Below are positions 10,564 through 21,817 of a stretch of DNA of 64,000 bases, in pieces. Numbering within the stretch: position 1 is the first letter of the stretch; every line of letters begins with the position of its first letter. Position numbers and translations under genes: made by a program. This stretch comes from Wurfbainia villosa (Eukaryota > Streptophyta > Magnoliopsida > Zingiberales > Zingiberaceae): contig CM046003.1 of assembly GCA_025175895.1 (NCBI GenBank), positions 30,649,245-30,713,244 of the forward strand, written 5' to 3'. The notes below the pieces were generated by a model. It was not told where the DNA came from and made no database searches. It saw only the letters and a list, made by a program, of their open reading frames with translations.

Positions 10564-13500
10564 ATGTTGGACAGTGGTTGCTCCCGACACATGACTGGGG
10601 ATCAACTCAAGTTTTTGAAGCTTCGATTTAAACGACAAGGATCGGTAGCCTTCCGAAGCAACGGCAAGCTTGAAATCATCGGATCAGGTGATATTGAGCT
10701 CAACTCTAACTTTATTATTCAAAATATTTTATTGGTAGAAAATTTTCAATATAATTTACTTAGTGTAAGCCAATTGTGTGATAATAACTATAAGGTCATA
10801 TTTCTAGAAAATGAATGCGTAATTAATACAAATGAAACTTCTAAAACAATCCTTAAGGGAACTAGAAATAACAATATTTACACTATTAATTTAACTAACT
10901 CCTCAACCAAGTGTCTTATGACATGGCAAGAGGAATCATGGTTGTGACACCGACGACTCGGTCACTCACACCCAAGACTCATCCACAAGATGAGTCAGAG
11001 TGACTTAGTCAGAGGTTTGCCTAACCTCAATAACTTGAACAATAAAATATGTAATGTTTGTCAACAAGGTAAACAATCTAGAACACAACATCAACTAACT
11101 AATCAAGAACGAACCAAAAGTGTTCTTGAGCTCCTACACATGGATCTATTTGATTCACACGAAGCTAAGTCACTTAATGAGAGTAAATTCTACTTAGTCA
11201 TAATTGATGACTATTCTAGATTTGCTTGGGTTAGGTTCATCAAACACAAAAGTGATACCCTAGATCAATTAATCAACCTATTTAAACTAATAGAAAATCA
11301 ACAAAACCTTAAAATCAAAAGACTTAGGACTGATCATGGTGGTGAATTTGAGAATCACAGGTTTACAAAATTCTGTAACCTAAATGGATACCACCATGAG
11401 TTCTCTTGCCCTAGAACTCCACAACAAAATGGCCTAATAGAACGTAAGAATAGAACCCTACAAGAAGCCGCTAGGACAATCTTAAATGAGTATAACCTAC
11501 CCGATAGGTTTTGGGCGGAAGCCGTGAGTACGACATGCTATGTCCAAAATAGAATCCTTATAGTAAAGAGGCACCTTAAGACCCCATACGAAATTTATTA
11601 TGATAAAGTACCTAACATCAAGTACTTTAGGGTATTTGGGTGTAAGGTACATATTCTAAACACTAAGGATCATCTAGGGAAATTTACATCCAAAACCTCG
11701 ACCGGGATCTTTCTATGATACTCGACTACAAGTAGAGCTTATAGAGTATATAACCATGACACCCTTAGAGTCGAGGAGACTATCAATGTAGTATTTGATG
11801 AAGGACACGAACCTACAAAACCCCCAGCAACCTCAATTAGCGAGCTGATTCATACTAGACCTAACTCTGATCCGGAGATCAGGTCTAGTATTAATCATAA
11901 TCTAAGTCAACCAAGTCACTCTATCGACCAAGTGATAGATGACTCTAACCAAACTAGAACTCAAACGAGTCATCCTATTGATCAAGTTGTAGACTCAAAC
12001 CCAAATCCAACTAGGACTCAAACGAATCATCCTATCGACCAAGTGATAGGTGATCCAAGTCTAGGAGTTCGAACTAGAGCCTCATACAGAAACCTTAGTC
12101 AAATCTCCTTGATTTCTAAAATTGAACCCAAAACTATTGAACAAGCTCTTCTTGATCCCGATTGGATTATTGCAATGCAAGAAGAGCTGGCTCAATTCAC
12201 TAGGAACGAAGTATGGGAATTAGTACCACCACCTAAAGATAAAACAATCGTTGGAACAAGGTGGGTGTTTAGAAATAAACTTGATGATAAAGGTGAAGTA
12301 GTTAGAAATAAAGCTAGACTAATTGCTAAAGGGTTTAGTCAAGTCGAAGATTTAGATTACGATGAGACCTATGCCCCAGTAGCTAGATTAGAGTCCATTC
12401 GAATGCTATTAGCGTATGCTGCACATCGAGGATTTAAGTTGTTTCAAATGGATGTGAAATCTGCATTCTTGAATGTATACATTAAAGAAGAGGTTTATGT
12501 TAGTCAACCCCCCGGTTTCGAAAGTTTAGACAAACCCGACCATGTCCTTAGGTTAAAGAAAGCCCTCTATGGACTTAAACAAGCTCCTCGAGCTTCGTAC
12601 GAGAGACTTTCGGTGTATCTTAAGTCCAAAGGATTTAACCAAGGTGTAGTTGACCCAACCCTTTTCGTAAAAACCTTAGGTAAAGACATATTCATAGCCC
12701 AAATCTACGTAGATGATATTATTTTCGGAACCACCAACTCGATCCTACTGAATGAATTCATTTCACTTATGGAAAGTGAATTTGAAATGAATTTAGTAGG
12801 CGAGTTGAGTTTCTTCTTAGGTCTACAAATTAAACAAACTAAAGATGGAATATACCTACATCAACGCAAATATACTAGGGAATTAATTAAACGCTTTGGA
12901 ATGCAAGATACTAAAATTATTAATACCCCAATGGCAATGAATGTAAATATAGAAGAAGATGTAATCAGAAATTCAATTGATTTAAAATACTATAGGAGCG
13001 TAATAGGGAGTCTCCTTGACTTAACTGCAAGCCGACCTGATATCCTATTTGCAGTAAGTATGTGCACAAGGTTTCAAACCTGTGCCAAGGAGTCTCACCT
13101 AACTCTAGTCAAGCGTATCCTTAGATATCTAAAGGGTACACTTAATGTCGGTATTTGGTACCCTAGATCTACCGAGTTCGAACTAACCGGCTACTCCAAT
13201 TCGGACTATGCCGATAGTAAGCTCGATAGAAAGAGTACGAGTGGTTATTGTCAACTTCTCGGCTCGAGTCTAGTAAGTTGGTGCAGTAGGAAGCAACACT
13301 GTGTTGCCTTATCTACCACCGAAGCCGAATACATCGCGATGGATGAGTGTGTTACTCAGCTTCTTTGGATGAAGCACACTCTCCGCGACTTTAAGTTAGA
13401 CTTTACAAATACTAAACTTCATGTAGATAACATTAGTTCAATTAACCTTACTAAGAATCCGATATGTCACTCTAGGACCAAACATATAGAGGTCAAACAC

Positions 13501-13650
13501 CATTTCATTCGAGAACATGTGGCCAACGGAGCCATACAACTCGAATACATCGAATCAAAGTCTAACTTGGCAGACCTATTTACTAAACCCCTACCCGAAG
13601 CCGAATTTAGTCTATTAAGATGAAAATTGGGCATATGCGTAATAGAATAG
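10564..13650 (+). pseudogene. S1 pol (protease, integrase, reverse transcriptase, RNase H)
   Basis: The whole polyprotein is in one frame from ATG 10564 (MLDSGCSRHMTGD, intact protease DSG) to the natural stop at 13648-13650. Three nonsense codons break it: TGA at 10945 (Trp in the WLWHRRLGH motif), TGA at 11716 (Gly in the GYS motif) and TGA at 13621 (Arg near the C-terminus). Integrase shows CNVCQQGK, MDLFD, VIIDDYSR and HGGEFEN. Reverse transcriptase shows QMDVKSAFLN and YVDDIIFG (12706). RNase H shows NSDYAD, TTEAEY, HVDNIS and SNLADLFTK. About 1,030 codons, the usual size for a SIRE pol. It is separated from gag by a spacer, so it cannot be a simple gag-pol fusion. Confidence 0.94.
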
Positions 13651-14555
13651 GAACTTACAAATTATATTTTCTTACTACTATTTCTTACTTTTCATTTTCA
13701 TGGAACTAGCATAGGACATACCTTAGATATCATGCACTTATAGATTTAAGGAGCCAATACATCTCACAACACATAGGATTAATGTGTTTGTGTACTTAGC
13801 CACGTAGATGGGCGTGAGATGTTAGGACCTTACTCTTGGTTCCAGATGTAGACCTAGTGCATCGCCATGAACCACGGAGTATAATAAAACATACTAACCG
13901 ACTCTGATCAGGACTGGTTGATCTTTCATATCAATCAAGCCCAATATGAGTCGAACATTTTATAGACGAGCTTATTTTCAGTATATTATTTCCAAAATAA
14001 TATGGAACATGCTTGGACTTTAAATTTAATACTTATTTTTGTCTTTCACACACCCCCACTCTTTTCGATATATGGCAAAAGGGGGAGAAAAAGGCCAAAG
14101 TTAAGGGATCAAAATTGTTTTTTGATAACTTAACTCACTTCATATTTATTCACATGGCCAAAAGTTAATGTTTACTTAACTTTAAGTTTTGAAAATTTAC
14201 TTAACTTGAAAATTCACTTCTCATTTTTGTTAACTAAAAGGAAGTAAACCTTAATGTTTTACTTAAGGGGGAGAAAGGGCCAAGTTAAGAAGTCCTCTTA
14301 ACTTAAATGCTTTACTAAGGCCAACTTTAAGTAATGTTAATTACTTAAACTCTTCCTAAATAGCAACCCTCAAGGGGGAGGACTAAGGTCTTTCTTCAAG
14401 ACTCACCCTCGGTCAAGGGGGAGGTTTCCTCAAGGGGGAGTACTTGAAGAAAATCCTTACTACTCCAACTTAATCTTCATTTTTGTTTCTCATACACATT
14501 ATTATTCTTCATGCATACTATTTTCTTAACTTTGTATGTGGGTTTGCCATAAATC
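13651..14555 (+). other. S1 3' untranslated region with repeated GGGGGAG tracts
   Basis: There is no coding frame between the pol stop and the polypurine tract. The part from about 14040 holds at least five runs such as AAAGGGGGAGAAA and CAAGGGGGAGG, resembling the true polypurine tract. SIRE-type elements often have such purine runs here, and this is where some of them carry an env-like gene; no such gene is visible. Confidence 0.8.
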
Positions 14556-14569
14556 AAAAAGGGGGAGAT
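14556..14569 (+). other. Polypurine tract of S1
   Basis: AAAAAGGGGGAGAT directly abuts the 3' LTR start TGTTGG at 14570. Confidence 0.88.
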
Positions 14570-15676
14570 TGTTGGTGCAGTAGGCACCTAGTTGAACCTG
14601 AGTTTTGATTATAGCAAACGATACAAAGTTAAGCTCATGTCGTTATCTCACGAGCTGAATCGAGTGTGCAGAAAATTACTATAGCTAGAGCTGAAGGCTA
14701 GCGACACCCGGAGGAAGCCACGGTGATCGGGTGACACTCGAGTGACTTCGGAGGGAGCTGAAGGAATCGAGTGGAAGGCCGGAAGCGAAAGCGACACAGT
14801 AAGTATCGAGGTAAACTCGTGTGTGTGCGAGTGTAAGTGAGGTCGTATCCTCTTTACGGGGATAGACTTAAGCGTAGATCCGACCCAAGACATCCCATCA
14901 GTGGTCTAGGTCGAGATCGGATGGTCGGAGGCCATCGAAATAATGTTATTGTTCAGCTAACTTGTCATTTCAGCTAGCATCAGTCGACTGCAGCTTGGAG
15001 GACTCGACTGCTGTCAATTAGTCGACTGTCTGTGGTCAGCATTCGACTGATGTTGCCATCAGTCGACTGATGATGGCTATCAGTCGACTGATGGTCAAGG
15101 ATCAGCTTCGAGGAGTCAACGCTTATCACCTCATTTCAAGGGGATTGATGCTCAATTGTGATTGCCTAAAGTTTCTCTCAAAAAGGGGCTCAAAGGCTAT
15201 AAAAGGAGGGTCTATCCTAGGGTTTCATCATCAATTCTAAGCTTCCAAAAGCCTCCGTAAAGTTACAACTCTCCGACAATGAAGTGCTTCTTCTCCGACG
15301 TCTAGGTTTAAATTACTTTTATTTTGTTACGTCGGTATAAGTTATTTTTGTTGTTTATTGCTTTACTTTCTCGGAGCTTTTATCATAGCGAGGAGAGGGG
15401 GAGTGTCCCTCTACCTCAAGCTTTGTGTTTCTTTTGTATCGATTAACTCCTACCTCTAACGAGGAGGAGTTCTTTAGTGTTTTTCCCTCCATACATGGTT
15501 AAGGACCACTAGGGCCTTGGAGTAGTAGCCGAAGGCTACGAACCAAGTAAAATTCTCTTGTCTCATTTACTTTACATTTATCTTTCCGCTGCGTATAAGT
15601 GTTTTAAAACGAATTCGAAAAAGAAAAGGTTTATCGCTATTCACCCCCCCCTCTAGCGATCCGCTTCGATCCAACA
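14570..15676 (+). repeat. 3' LTR of S1
   Basis: The LTR starts TGTTGGTGCAG and ends GATCCAACA, followed by CATAA. Palindromes CAGTCGACTG are at 14991, 15060 and 15081, upstream of the TATA-like box CTATAAAAGG at 15197. Confidence 0.94.
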
Positions 15677-15681
15677 CATAA

Positions 15682-16637
15682 GCCTAATGTGCTTTGGTGG
15701 TGTAGACCACGTTAACATGACAATAGCCGATGGAAGCACTTGAAGGCTAGTGTATGGATGAACAAATCATAGATGACTTGGAGAGATCCGATAGGTGTGA
15801 GGCTGATAGAGGTGGCTAGAAGGCTTAGGTCTAGCCTGAGGGCAGTCTAGCAAGTATGAGGGCATCATACTTGACATTAAAACCTCATGGATCATTATGA
15901 TCGGCCGATCACGAGAGTCGATCGTCGAGTGTTCGATCAGAAGGAAATGACCTAGCAATGATCGCCAAAGATTGGGTAGTCGATCAGCCCGATCAATCGA
16001 CTAATATGGTGATCAGTCGACTGATGGTTGAGTTTTCGAAGCCAGAAAGTTTTTGAGTCGACTGTTAGGGTTTGACAGTCGAGTGATGACTCGATTAGTC
16101 GACTGATGGGCATGATCAATTGACTGATGGGCATGATTAGTCGACTGATGGTCTATCCTTTGGAACTTATCCAACATGGCTCGACTGTTGTGAGACAACA
16201 GCTACAGGAGCAGTCGACTGATGGTCTCGATCAGTCGACTGCTAGGTGAAATCCAGCCCGAATACAGGTTATAAAAGCAGCTCATGGAAAGAAATTTGGC
16301 TAAGGTTTCTTGAGGCGATTTGGAGGGGATTTGCTACTGCAATCCAGACCTTCAAGGCTTTCTCAAGCAACCAAAAGCAAGCAATTAAAGATCTCCTGTA
16401 AAGTGTTTTTCTTTACTTGTATTGTATTTTCATACTTGTATTTGCTTGCATTTGTTGTATTACTTTGTGTAATCTCTTGTACGAAGTTTCTCCACCTTCA
16501 ACGTGTTATCGGGAAGGAGTATTCTGATTAGTGATGTTGGTTGCATCGCTAGAGCTCATTTGAGCTCACCACGTGGAGTAGGAACCTTGAGGTTCCGAAC
16601 CACATTATATCTTGTGTACTTATGATTGTGTTGTATA
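15682..16637 (+). repeat. TB1 5' LTR, middle segment
   Basis: This continues the TB1 LTR after S1 and aligns with 27000-27950 of the 3' LTR. It holds CGATCG-type words near 15900-15980, then CAGTCGACTG palindromes at 16014, 16211 and 16232, and a TATA-like GTTATAAAAG at 16268-16277. It ends at the GTATA used by S2. Confidence 0.88.
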
Positions 16638-17718
16638 TGTTGGATCGATTTGAGCGCTAGAGGGGGGGGGGTGAATAGAACAAAATAATTTTTCGAATTC
16701 ATTCGATTAAGAAAAGAGTACGTAGTGGAAAAGTAAATAAAACACTTTTGTTTTTTACTTGGTTCACAACCTTCAGCTGCTAATCCAAGGCCCTAACAGT
16801 CCTAGACCGTGTACAGAGGGCAAATCACTAAAATACTCCTCCTCGTTGGAGGTAGGAGTAAGCGAGTACAAGAAAAAGCAAAAACTCGAGGTAGAGGGAC
16901 ACTCCCCTTCTCCTCGTTACGATAAAAGGCTCCGAGACAAAAAGACTAATACAATAATTTAAAATAGACGAACTAAATTAAGCTTTTACCAACGAAAGAA
17001 GAATAAGAACTCAAGCTTTGATTGTTGGAGTATTAGAACTTTGTCATCATAGAGTCGTCGGAGAGTCGCGACATTATAGAGGCTTTTGGAGAGCTTTTTG
17101 ATGATGAAAATGATGTGGAGAACCCCTTCTTTTATAGCCTTGAGAAATCCTAATCGTTGAGATGAAGTTTCATGAGGTGATGCCACCTAGTCCTTGAAAA
17201 ATGGTGATAAGCTTTAACTCTCCTCGAGGTTGATCCTTAATCAACAGTCGACTGATGGAGATATCAGTTGACTGCCAACAGTCGGCAGTCGACTATTGTT
17301 AGGGTTTCCAGCTGTAATGAAGAGTTAGCTCGAAAATGCAGTTAATATAAGTAAATTTGATGGCCATTTACCATCTGATCTCTACTTAGACCTTCCATGA
17401 GAAGTCTTGGTCGGATCATCGCCTAAGGATGCCTACGTATGGAGGACATGACCTTACTTATGCTCACTCACATGAGCTTACCTCAACCTTGAACCTTTGA
17501 AGCTTTGTTTTTGGTCTCCACCTGATTTCTTCGGCTCCCTCCGAAGTCCTCCCGGTGTCGCCTGACTACCATGATTCCCTTCAAGTGTCGCTGACCTTCA
17601 GGTTAGCTTAGCATTCTTTCACACTTGGTTTAGCTCGTGAGATAATAAAATGGACTTAACTTTGTGTATTTGCTATAATCAAAACTCAGGTTCGATTCAG
17701 GTGCTTACTGCACCAACA
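16638..17718 (-). repeat. 3' LTR of S2
   Basis: Read on the plus strand it starts TGTTGGATCG and ends GCACCAACA. Read on the minus strand it is TGTTGGTGCAGTAAGCACC...CAACA. It has the C-tract as its complement GGGGGGGG near 16665, a TATA-like box (minus strand CTATAAAAG, 17128-17138) and a CAGTCGACTG palindrome at 17245, upstream of the box. Confidence 0.92.
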
Positions 17719-18309
17719 ATCTCCCCCTTTTTGATCTATGGCAAACCAACACAAAGTTAAGGGAAATTTAAAGCGATAAAAATAAGTAAAGTAAATGCCT
17801 TAGAAAAAAAGACTCCCAAAACTCCCCCTTAACCCTGGGTGAGTTTTGAAGGAAATAAAAATTAAAATTTTGTTACTCCCCCTTAACTTACGCTCTTCTC
17901 CCCCTTTTACCATGAATAAAAAATAAAGTCAGGGATTTATATAGAAAATAGGGGTTTTAAAAAGCATAATATTATAGCATGCAAAAAAATCGAGTATGAG
18001 TCCAAGCATGTGTCTCTAATTAGTTAAGTAAAGTGGTTCGAGGTATATCCCTTTGCACCAACAATAAGTTTTTGAAACATAGTTCTAAATTTCAAAATAC
18101 TTATAAGTTAATTTTCAAGAAAAACTTTAGAAATGTATAACCCTTATGGTTAGTTTGCTCTCCCCCTTAGTCAAGTATATGAGGTATAAGAGAGTTAGGG
18201 GTGCTAAACTTTGGCCTAGAGAGTTTTATATTAAGTGTTGGCTGAGTATAAGTATACGTTTAAGCGCAATACTTAAAAAATAGATAGCATTTTGAAAAGG
18301 TTATGTATA
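17719..18309 (-). other. S2 polypurine tract and 3' UTR
   Basis: On the minus strand the end is CAAAAAGGGGGAGAT next to the LTR. Further runs of CTCCCCCTT (plus strand) lie at about 17822, 17878, 17896 and 18160. It is A/T-rich and has no coding frame. It joins the spacer without any pol sequence. Confidence 0.8.
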
Positions 18310-18800
18310 TTAAAATTATTCCTTAATCATCTCACCCATTCTATGTGTCTCAGGATTTGTTCGTCTTATAGGTTTTGTGAGATGATTTGAATTTAATTAA
18401 AGTTAGTCAACCTTGGGTTAGATTTGGATTTAACCCTAAGTTCATCAATTCATCTTTTCAAGAAGTTGGCTTCCAGGTCATGGCGAGGCACAGGGGTCTT
18501 CTTTGATCAGAACAATGACCACTTCCTTAGACAAAGCCAAATTTAAGAAGTTAAAAACTTGAGTCACTTAAGATCACTCCCTAGTCTAATTAGTTTAGGA
18601 TACGGCGAGGTAGCTTCAGCTAGTTCCACTCGGTCAAGTGCACCAAGCTAGATACGCCTTATCTAGCTCGAATACACGAGACTTCGCTTCCCTAACGTAC
18701 TATCATCTCGTCGCGTCCTGATACTATGTTAACAAGAGTTGACTAACTATTTTCTAATCTAGCCATTCTAAAAAGTAAAACAAAAGTTTGATGATGCTAG
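18310..18800 (-). other. S2 copy of the conserved gag-pol spacer
   Basis: It aligns with the S1 spacer in reverse orientation. The plus-strand string TGGCGAGGCACAGGGG and the segments around TAGCTTCAGCTAGTTCC and TACTATCATCTCG are nearly identical to the complement of S1. On the plus strand (antisense to S2) the frame RSWRGTGVFFDQNNDHFLRQS is kept, then breaks by an indel, and it resumes as LGYGEVASASS with a stop at the equivalent place. Confidence 0.78.
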
Positions 18801-20329
18801 GATATCGGGTATACTATTTTGGTATTAGCTCTCCCTGGATCATTGAACCAATATGGTTTAGTGAAGTAATGAATTTGATCCTGGGGAATCCAATACCTAT
18901 TGGTCCTTATATGTGAATTTAGCAAGACCTTTGGGACTCAAGCTTGGACTCGTTGATGACTATGATTTACGATAGACATATGATATATTCATAGTCTTTG
19001 AGCTAAACCCGAGTCCGGCTCTGTTGTACATGACTCTCTGAGTTCCAAGAAGTCGATTAAGATTCTTGGATCCCATCGAGAACTTGTGCAACCGAGCCTC
19101 GAGCTCTTGGGCTCGTCCTTTCAAGAGAGAGTTCTCTTCTTTGAGTTTTTCAACTCGAGTTGAGTCCTCCTCTCTTGCTTGAGGGTTTCAACCTTCTCAA
19201 GCAAGGACTCGACCTTAGACTCGGACTTAGTTAATTTCCTAGTAAGCATTTTAATTGTAAGGTAAAGTGTACTAATTAAAGAGCGACTAACCTCGTCTTT
19301 CCCTTTTGATCCGACTTTGAGTTTCTTCTCGAAGTAGTCTTCAGGGTCAGAGTCGGAGTTGTAGTTGGACTCGGCTTTGGATTATGACTCGGACTCCTCC
19401 AGTCTTACCACGTAAGCTATGTCGATGCCTTCTTCTCCATTGTCCCAAGTTGCATGGAAGGCTTTCCTTGCTCCCTTTTGCTTTGGCTTCCTTCTTGACT
19501 TGAATTGCTTCTTGTTCTCGTTCTTCAATTGCCTTCTTTCTTGTCGAACTATTCTCCACACCATGTTGACTATTGCCTATTCAGATTCAGACTCGGGTTT
19601 GTCCTTGGGTTCAGATCCATCTTCTTGCTCGGGAGGTGGGTTTCTCTTCTCCTTTCTTCTTCATCCTGCAAGTAAAGTAACACCTCTCTCGGCCCGGACC
19701 ACGTTAGTTTGTTCGTGAAGTTTGAATTCCGAAAATATTTTTTCTAGTCTAAGTTTTAAAAGGTCCTTAGAAACCTTGTAGACATCAACCATGAATACCC
19801 ACAAGGTAGTCCTAGGAAAAGAATTTAAGGCATACCTTATAAGGTCTCGATTTTCGACCTTTTGTCCTATGGCGTGCAGGCTATTGATGATATCTTGAAT
19901 GCAGGCATGTAGTTGTGTTGCCGTCTCATGTTCCTGCATCTTAAGATTATATAACTTATTGAAAAGTAGGTCACGTTTACATACCTTCACATCGTCGGTT
20001 CCTTCGTGTAGCTCTACGAGTTTAGTCCATAGATCTTTTACGCTAATGAAGGGGCCGACGCGGTTTAACTCCTCTTTGGACAAGCCGCATTGTAAGATTT
20101 GGGTCACCTTGGCATTGACTTCCACTTGTCTTTTCATGGCGTTCGTCCATTGATCGTAATCCAATAATTCACCCAGTTAATTAGTAGGAAGCGTGAATCC
20201 GATTTTGATTATGATCCACATCTCGATTTGGATCTTTAGGAAGCACTCCATCCGACCCTTCCAGTAACGAAAGTCATTTTCATTGTAAAATAGAGGTCGA
20301 ACGATGCTAAACCCTTCGAGATGGGCCAT
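18801..20329 (-). pseudogene. S2 gag, degenerate
   Basis: The start is ATG at 20329 (MAHLEGFSIVRP), as in S1. An in-frame stop follows about 50 codons in, after TLPTN. From 20164 to 19661 the capsid region is open: KRQVEVNAKVTQILQCGLS, then VKDLWTKLVELHEG and FPRTTLW. It then degenerates through a basic region (19564-19350) and an acidic/coiled-coil tail, reaching the WVPK-tail region near 18840. I do not see the zinc knuckle clearly; that part is damaged. Confidence 0.85.
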
Positions 20330-20513
20330 TTAGACAAAAGAAGGAAAATGAGTACCTCGGAAAAACAAAAACAACCAAAATGTACCAAGACTTTCGTCTT
20401 GGATTAGTAGTGCGGGAGAACGAATTTAAGCTAAATGAAAATCTCATAAAACAAAAATAAAAATCTGTAAGAAATTTGGTAGATTGGTGGTTTCGCCAAA
20501 TCGTAGCGTCCCC

Positions 20514-20526
20514 GGCTCTGATATCA
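20514..20526 (-). other. Primer-binding site of S2
   Basis: The complement reads TGATATCAGAGCC, one change from the TGGTATCAGAGCC of S1. It is placed two bases from the LTR end at 20529. Confidence 0.8.
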
Positions 20527-20528
20527 CT

Positions 20529-21625
20529 TGTTGAATCGATTTGAACGCTAGAGGGGGGGGGTGAATAACGCAAAATAATTTTTCGAATTCGTTCGATTAA
20601 GAAAAGAGTACGTAGCAGAAAAGTAAATAAAACACTTTTGTTTTTACTTGGTTCACAACCTTCGGCTGCTAATCCAAGGCCCTAATGGTTCTAGACCAAG
20701 TACGAAGTGCAAATCACTAAAATACTCTTCCTTGTTGGAGGTAAGAGTAAGCGAGTACAAGAAAAAAATAAAAACTCGAGTTAGAGGGACACTCCCCCTC
20801 TCCTCGTTACAATAAAAGGCCCCGAGACAAAAAGACTAATACAAGAATTTAAAATAGACGAACTAAATTAAGCTTATACCGATGAAAGAAGAATAAGAAC
20901 TCAAGCTTTGATCATCGGAGTATTAGAACTTCGTCGTCGTAGAGTCGTCGGAGAGTCGCGACATTGCGGAGGCTTTTGGAGAGCTTTTTGATGATGAAAA
21001 TGATGTGGAGAACCCCTTCTTTTATAGTCTTGAGAAACCCTAATCGTTGAGATGAAGTTTCATGAGGTGATGCCACCTAGCCCTTGAGAAATGGTGATAA
21101 GCTTTGACTCTCCTCGATGCTGATCCTTGACCAGCAGTCGATTGATCAACCCTATCAGTCGACTGATGGAGACAGCAATCGACTGCCAACAGCAGGCAGT
21201 CGACTTTTGTTAGGATTTCCAGCTGTAATGAAGAGTTAGCTCAAAAATGCAATTAATATAAGTAAATTTGATGGTCATTTACCATCCGATCTCGACTTAA
21301 ACCTTCTATGAGAAGTCTTGGTCGGATCGTCGCTTAAGGACGTCCCCGTACGGAGGACACGACCTTACGCTCACTCACACAAGTTTACCTCAACCTTGAA
21401 CCTTTGAATCTTTTCTTCTAGTCTCCACTTGATTTCTTCGGTTCCCTCCGAAGTCCTTCTTGTGTCGCCCGACTACCACGGTTCCCTCCGAGTGTCGCTG
21501 ACATTCAGCTTAGCTTAGCATTCCTGTACACTTGGTTTAGCTCGTGAGATAACAAAATGAACTTAACTTTGTGTATTTGCTATAATCAAAACTCAGATTC
21601 GATTCAGGTGCCTACTGCACCAATA
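20529..21625 (-). repeat. 5' LTR of S2
   Basis: On the plus strand it starts TGTTGAATCG and ends GCACCAATA; the last CA is mutated to TA. TATA-like box (minus strand) at 21018-21028. The CAGTCGACTG palindrome at 21156 sits on its upstream side. Similar over its length to 16638-17718. Confidence 0.92.
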
Positions 21626-21756
21626 GTATATTTATTTGTATCATGTCTATATTCCTCTACATACTAACAATCATAGGCAAGCACACGAACGAATTCCATC
21701 GTCTACAAAATCACTATTCACCCCCTCCCTCTAGCGGACATCACAATCCCAACAAT

Positions 21757-21769
21757 TGGTATCAGAGCT
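21757..21769 (+). other. Primer-binding site of TB1
   Basis: TGGTATCAGAGCT follows the LTR end ATCCCAACA by two bases. It matches the methionine tRNA complement used by the autonomous Copia elements here. Confidence 0.85.
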
Positions 21770-21817
21770 AGGAGCTCTTCACCGGCTTCACATCCGAGGG
21801 AGCACGCAAAAGGGAAG

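Larger units (their letters stand above)
7028..15676 (+). mobile_element. S1: complete SIRE-like Copia retrotransposon (8.65 kb)
   Basis: S1 has both LTRs (1,096 and 1,107 bp), the PBS, gag, a gag-pol spacer, pol, a 3' UTR with G-rich purine tracts and a polypurine tract. The target duplication CATAA is at 7023-7027 and 15677-15681. It lies inside the TB1 5' LTR, whose sequence is continuous across the site. The coding regions have several nonsense codons and one gag frameshift, so the copy is inactive, but it is the most complete Copia in the window. Confidence 0.95.
16638..21625 (-). mobile_element. S2: pol-less SIRE-like Copia element (5.0 kb)
   Basis: The minus-strand element is flanked by GTATA (16633-16637 and 21626-21630). 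Its LTRs are 1,081 and 1,097 bp, close relatives of the S1 LTRs. The internal part holds gag (20329 leftwards), the conserved spacer (18310-18800) and a 3' UTR with CTCCCCC runs, then the polypurine tract. No protease, integrase, reverse transcriptase or RNase H sequence is present. The internal region is 2.8 kb against 6.4 kb in S1. Confidence 0.93.
6591..21754 (+). repeat. 5' LTR of TB1, interrupted by S1 and S2
   Basis: The LTR pieces are 6591-7027, 15682-16637 and 21631-21754, together about 1.5 kb against 1,472 bp for the 3' LTR. The first bases read TGTTTATGAAATT, a mutated form of TGTTGGTGCAATT. Eighty-eight bases in, at 6679, the terminus is repeated, as it also is in the 3' LTR. The LTR ends ATCCCAACA before the PBS. 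S1 entered at CATAA and S2 at GTATA. Confidence 0.9.

Noticed and set aside
13651..14570. Env-like gene after S1 pol
   Set aside because: SIRE elements may have one, but no frame of useful length or membrane segment is present; only GGGGGAG tracts.
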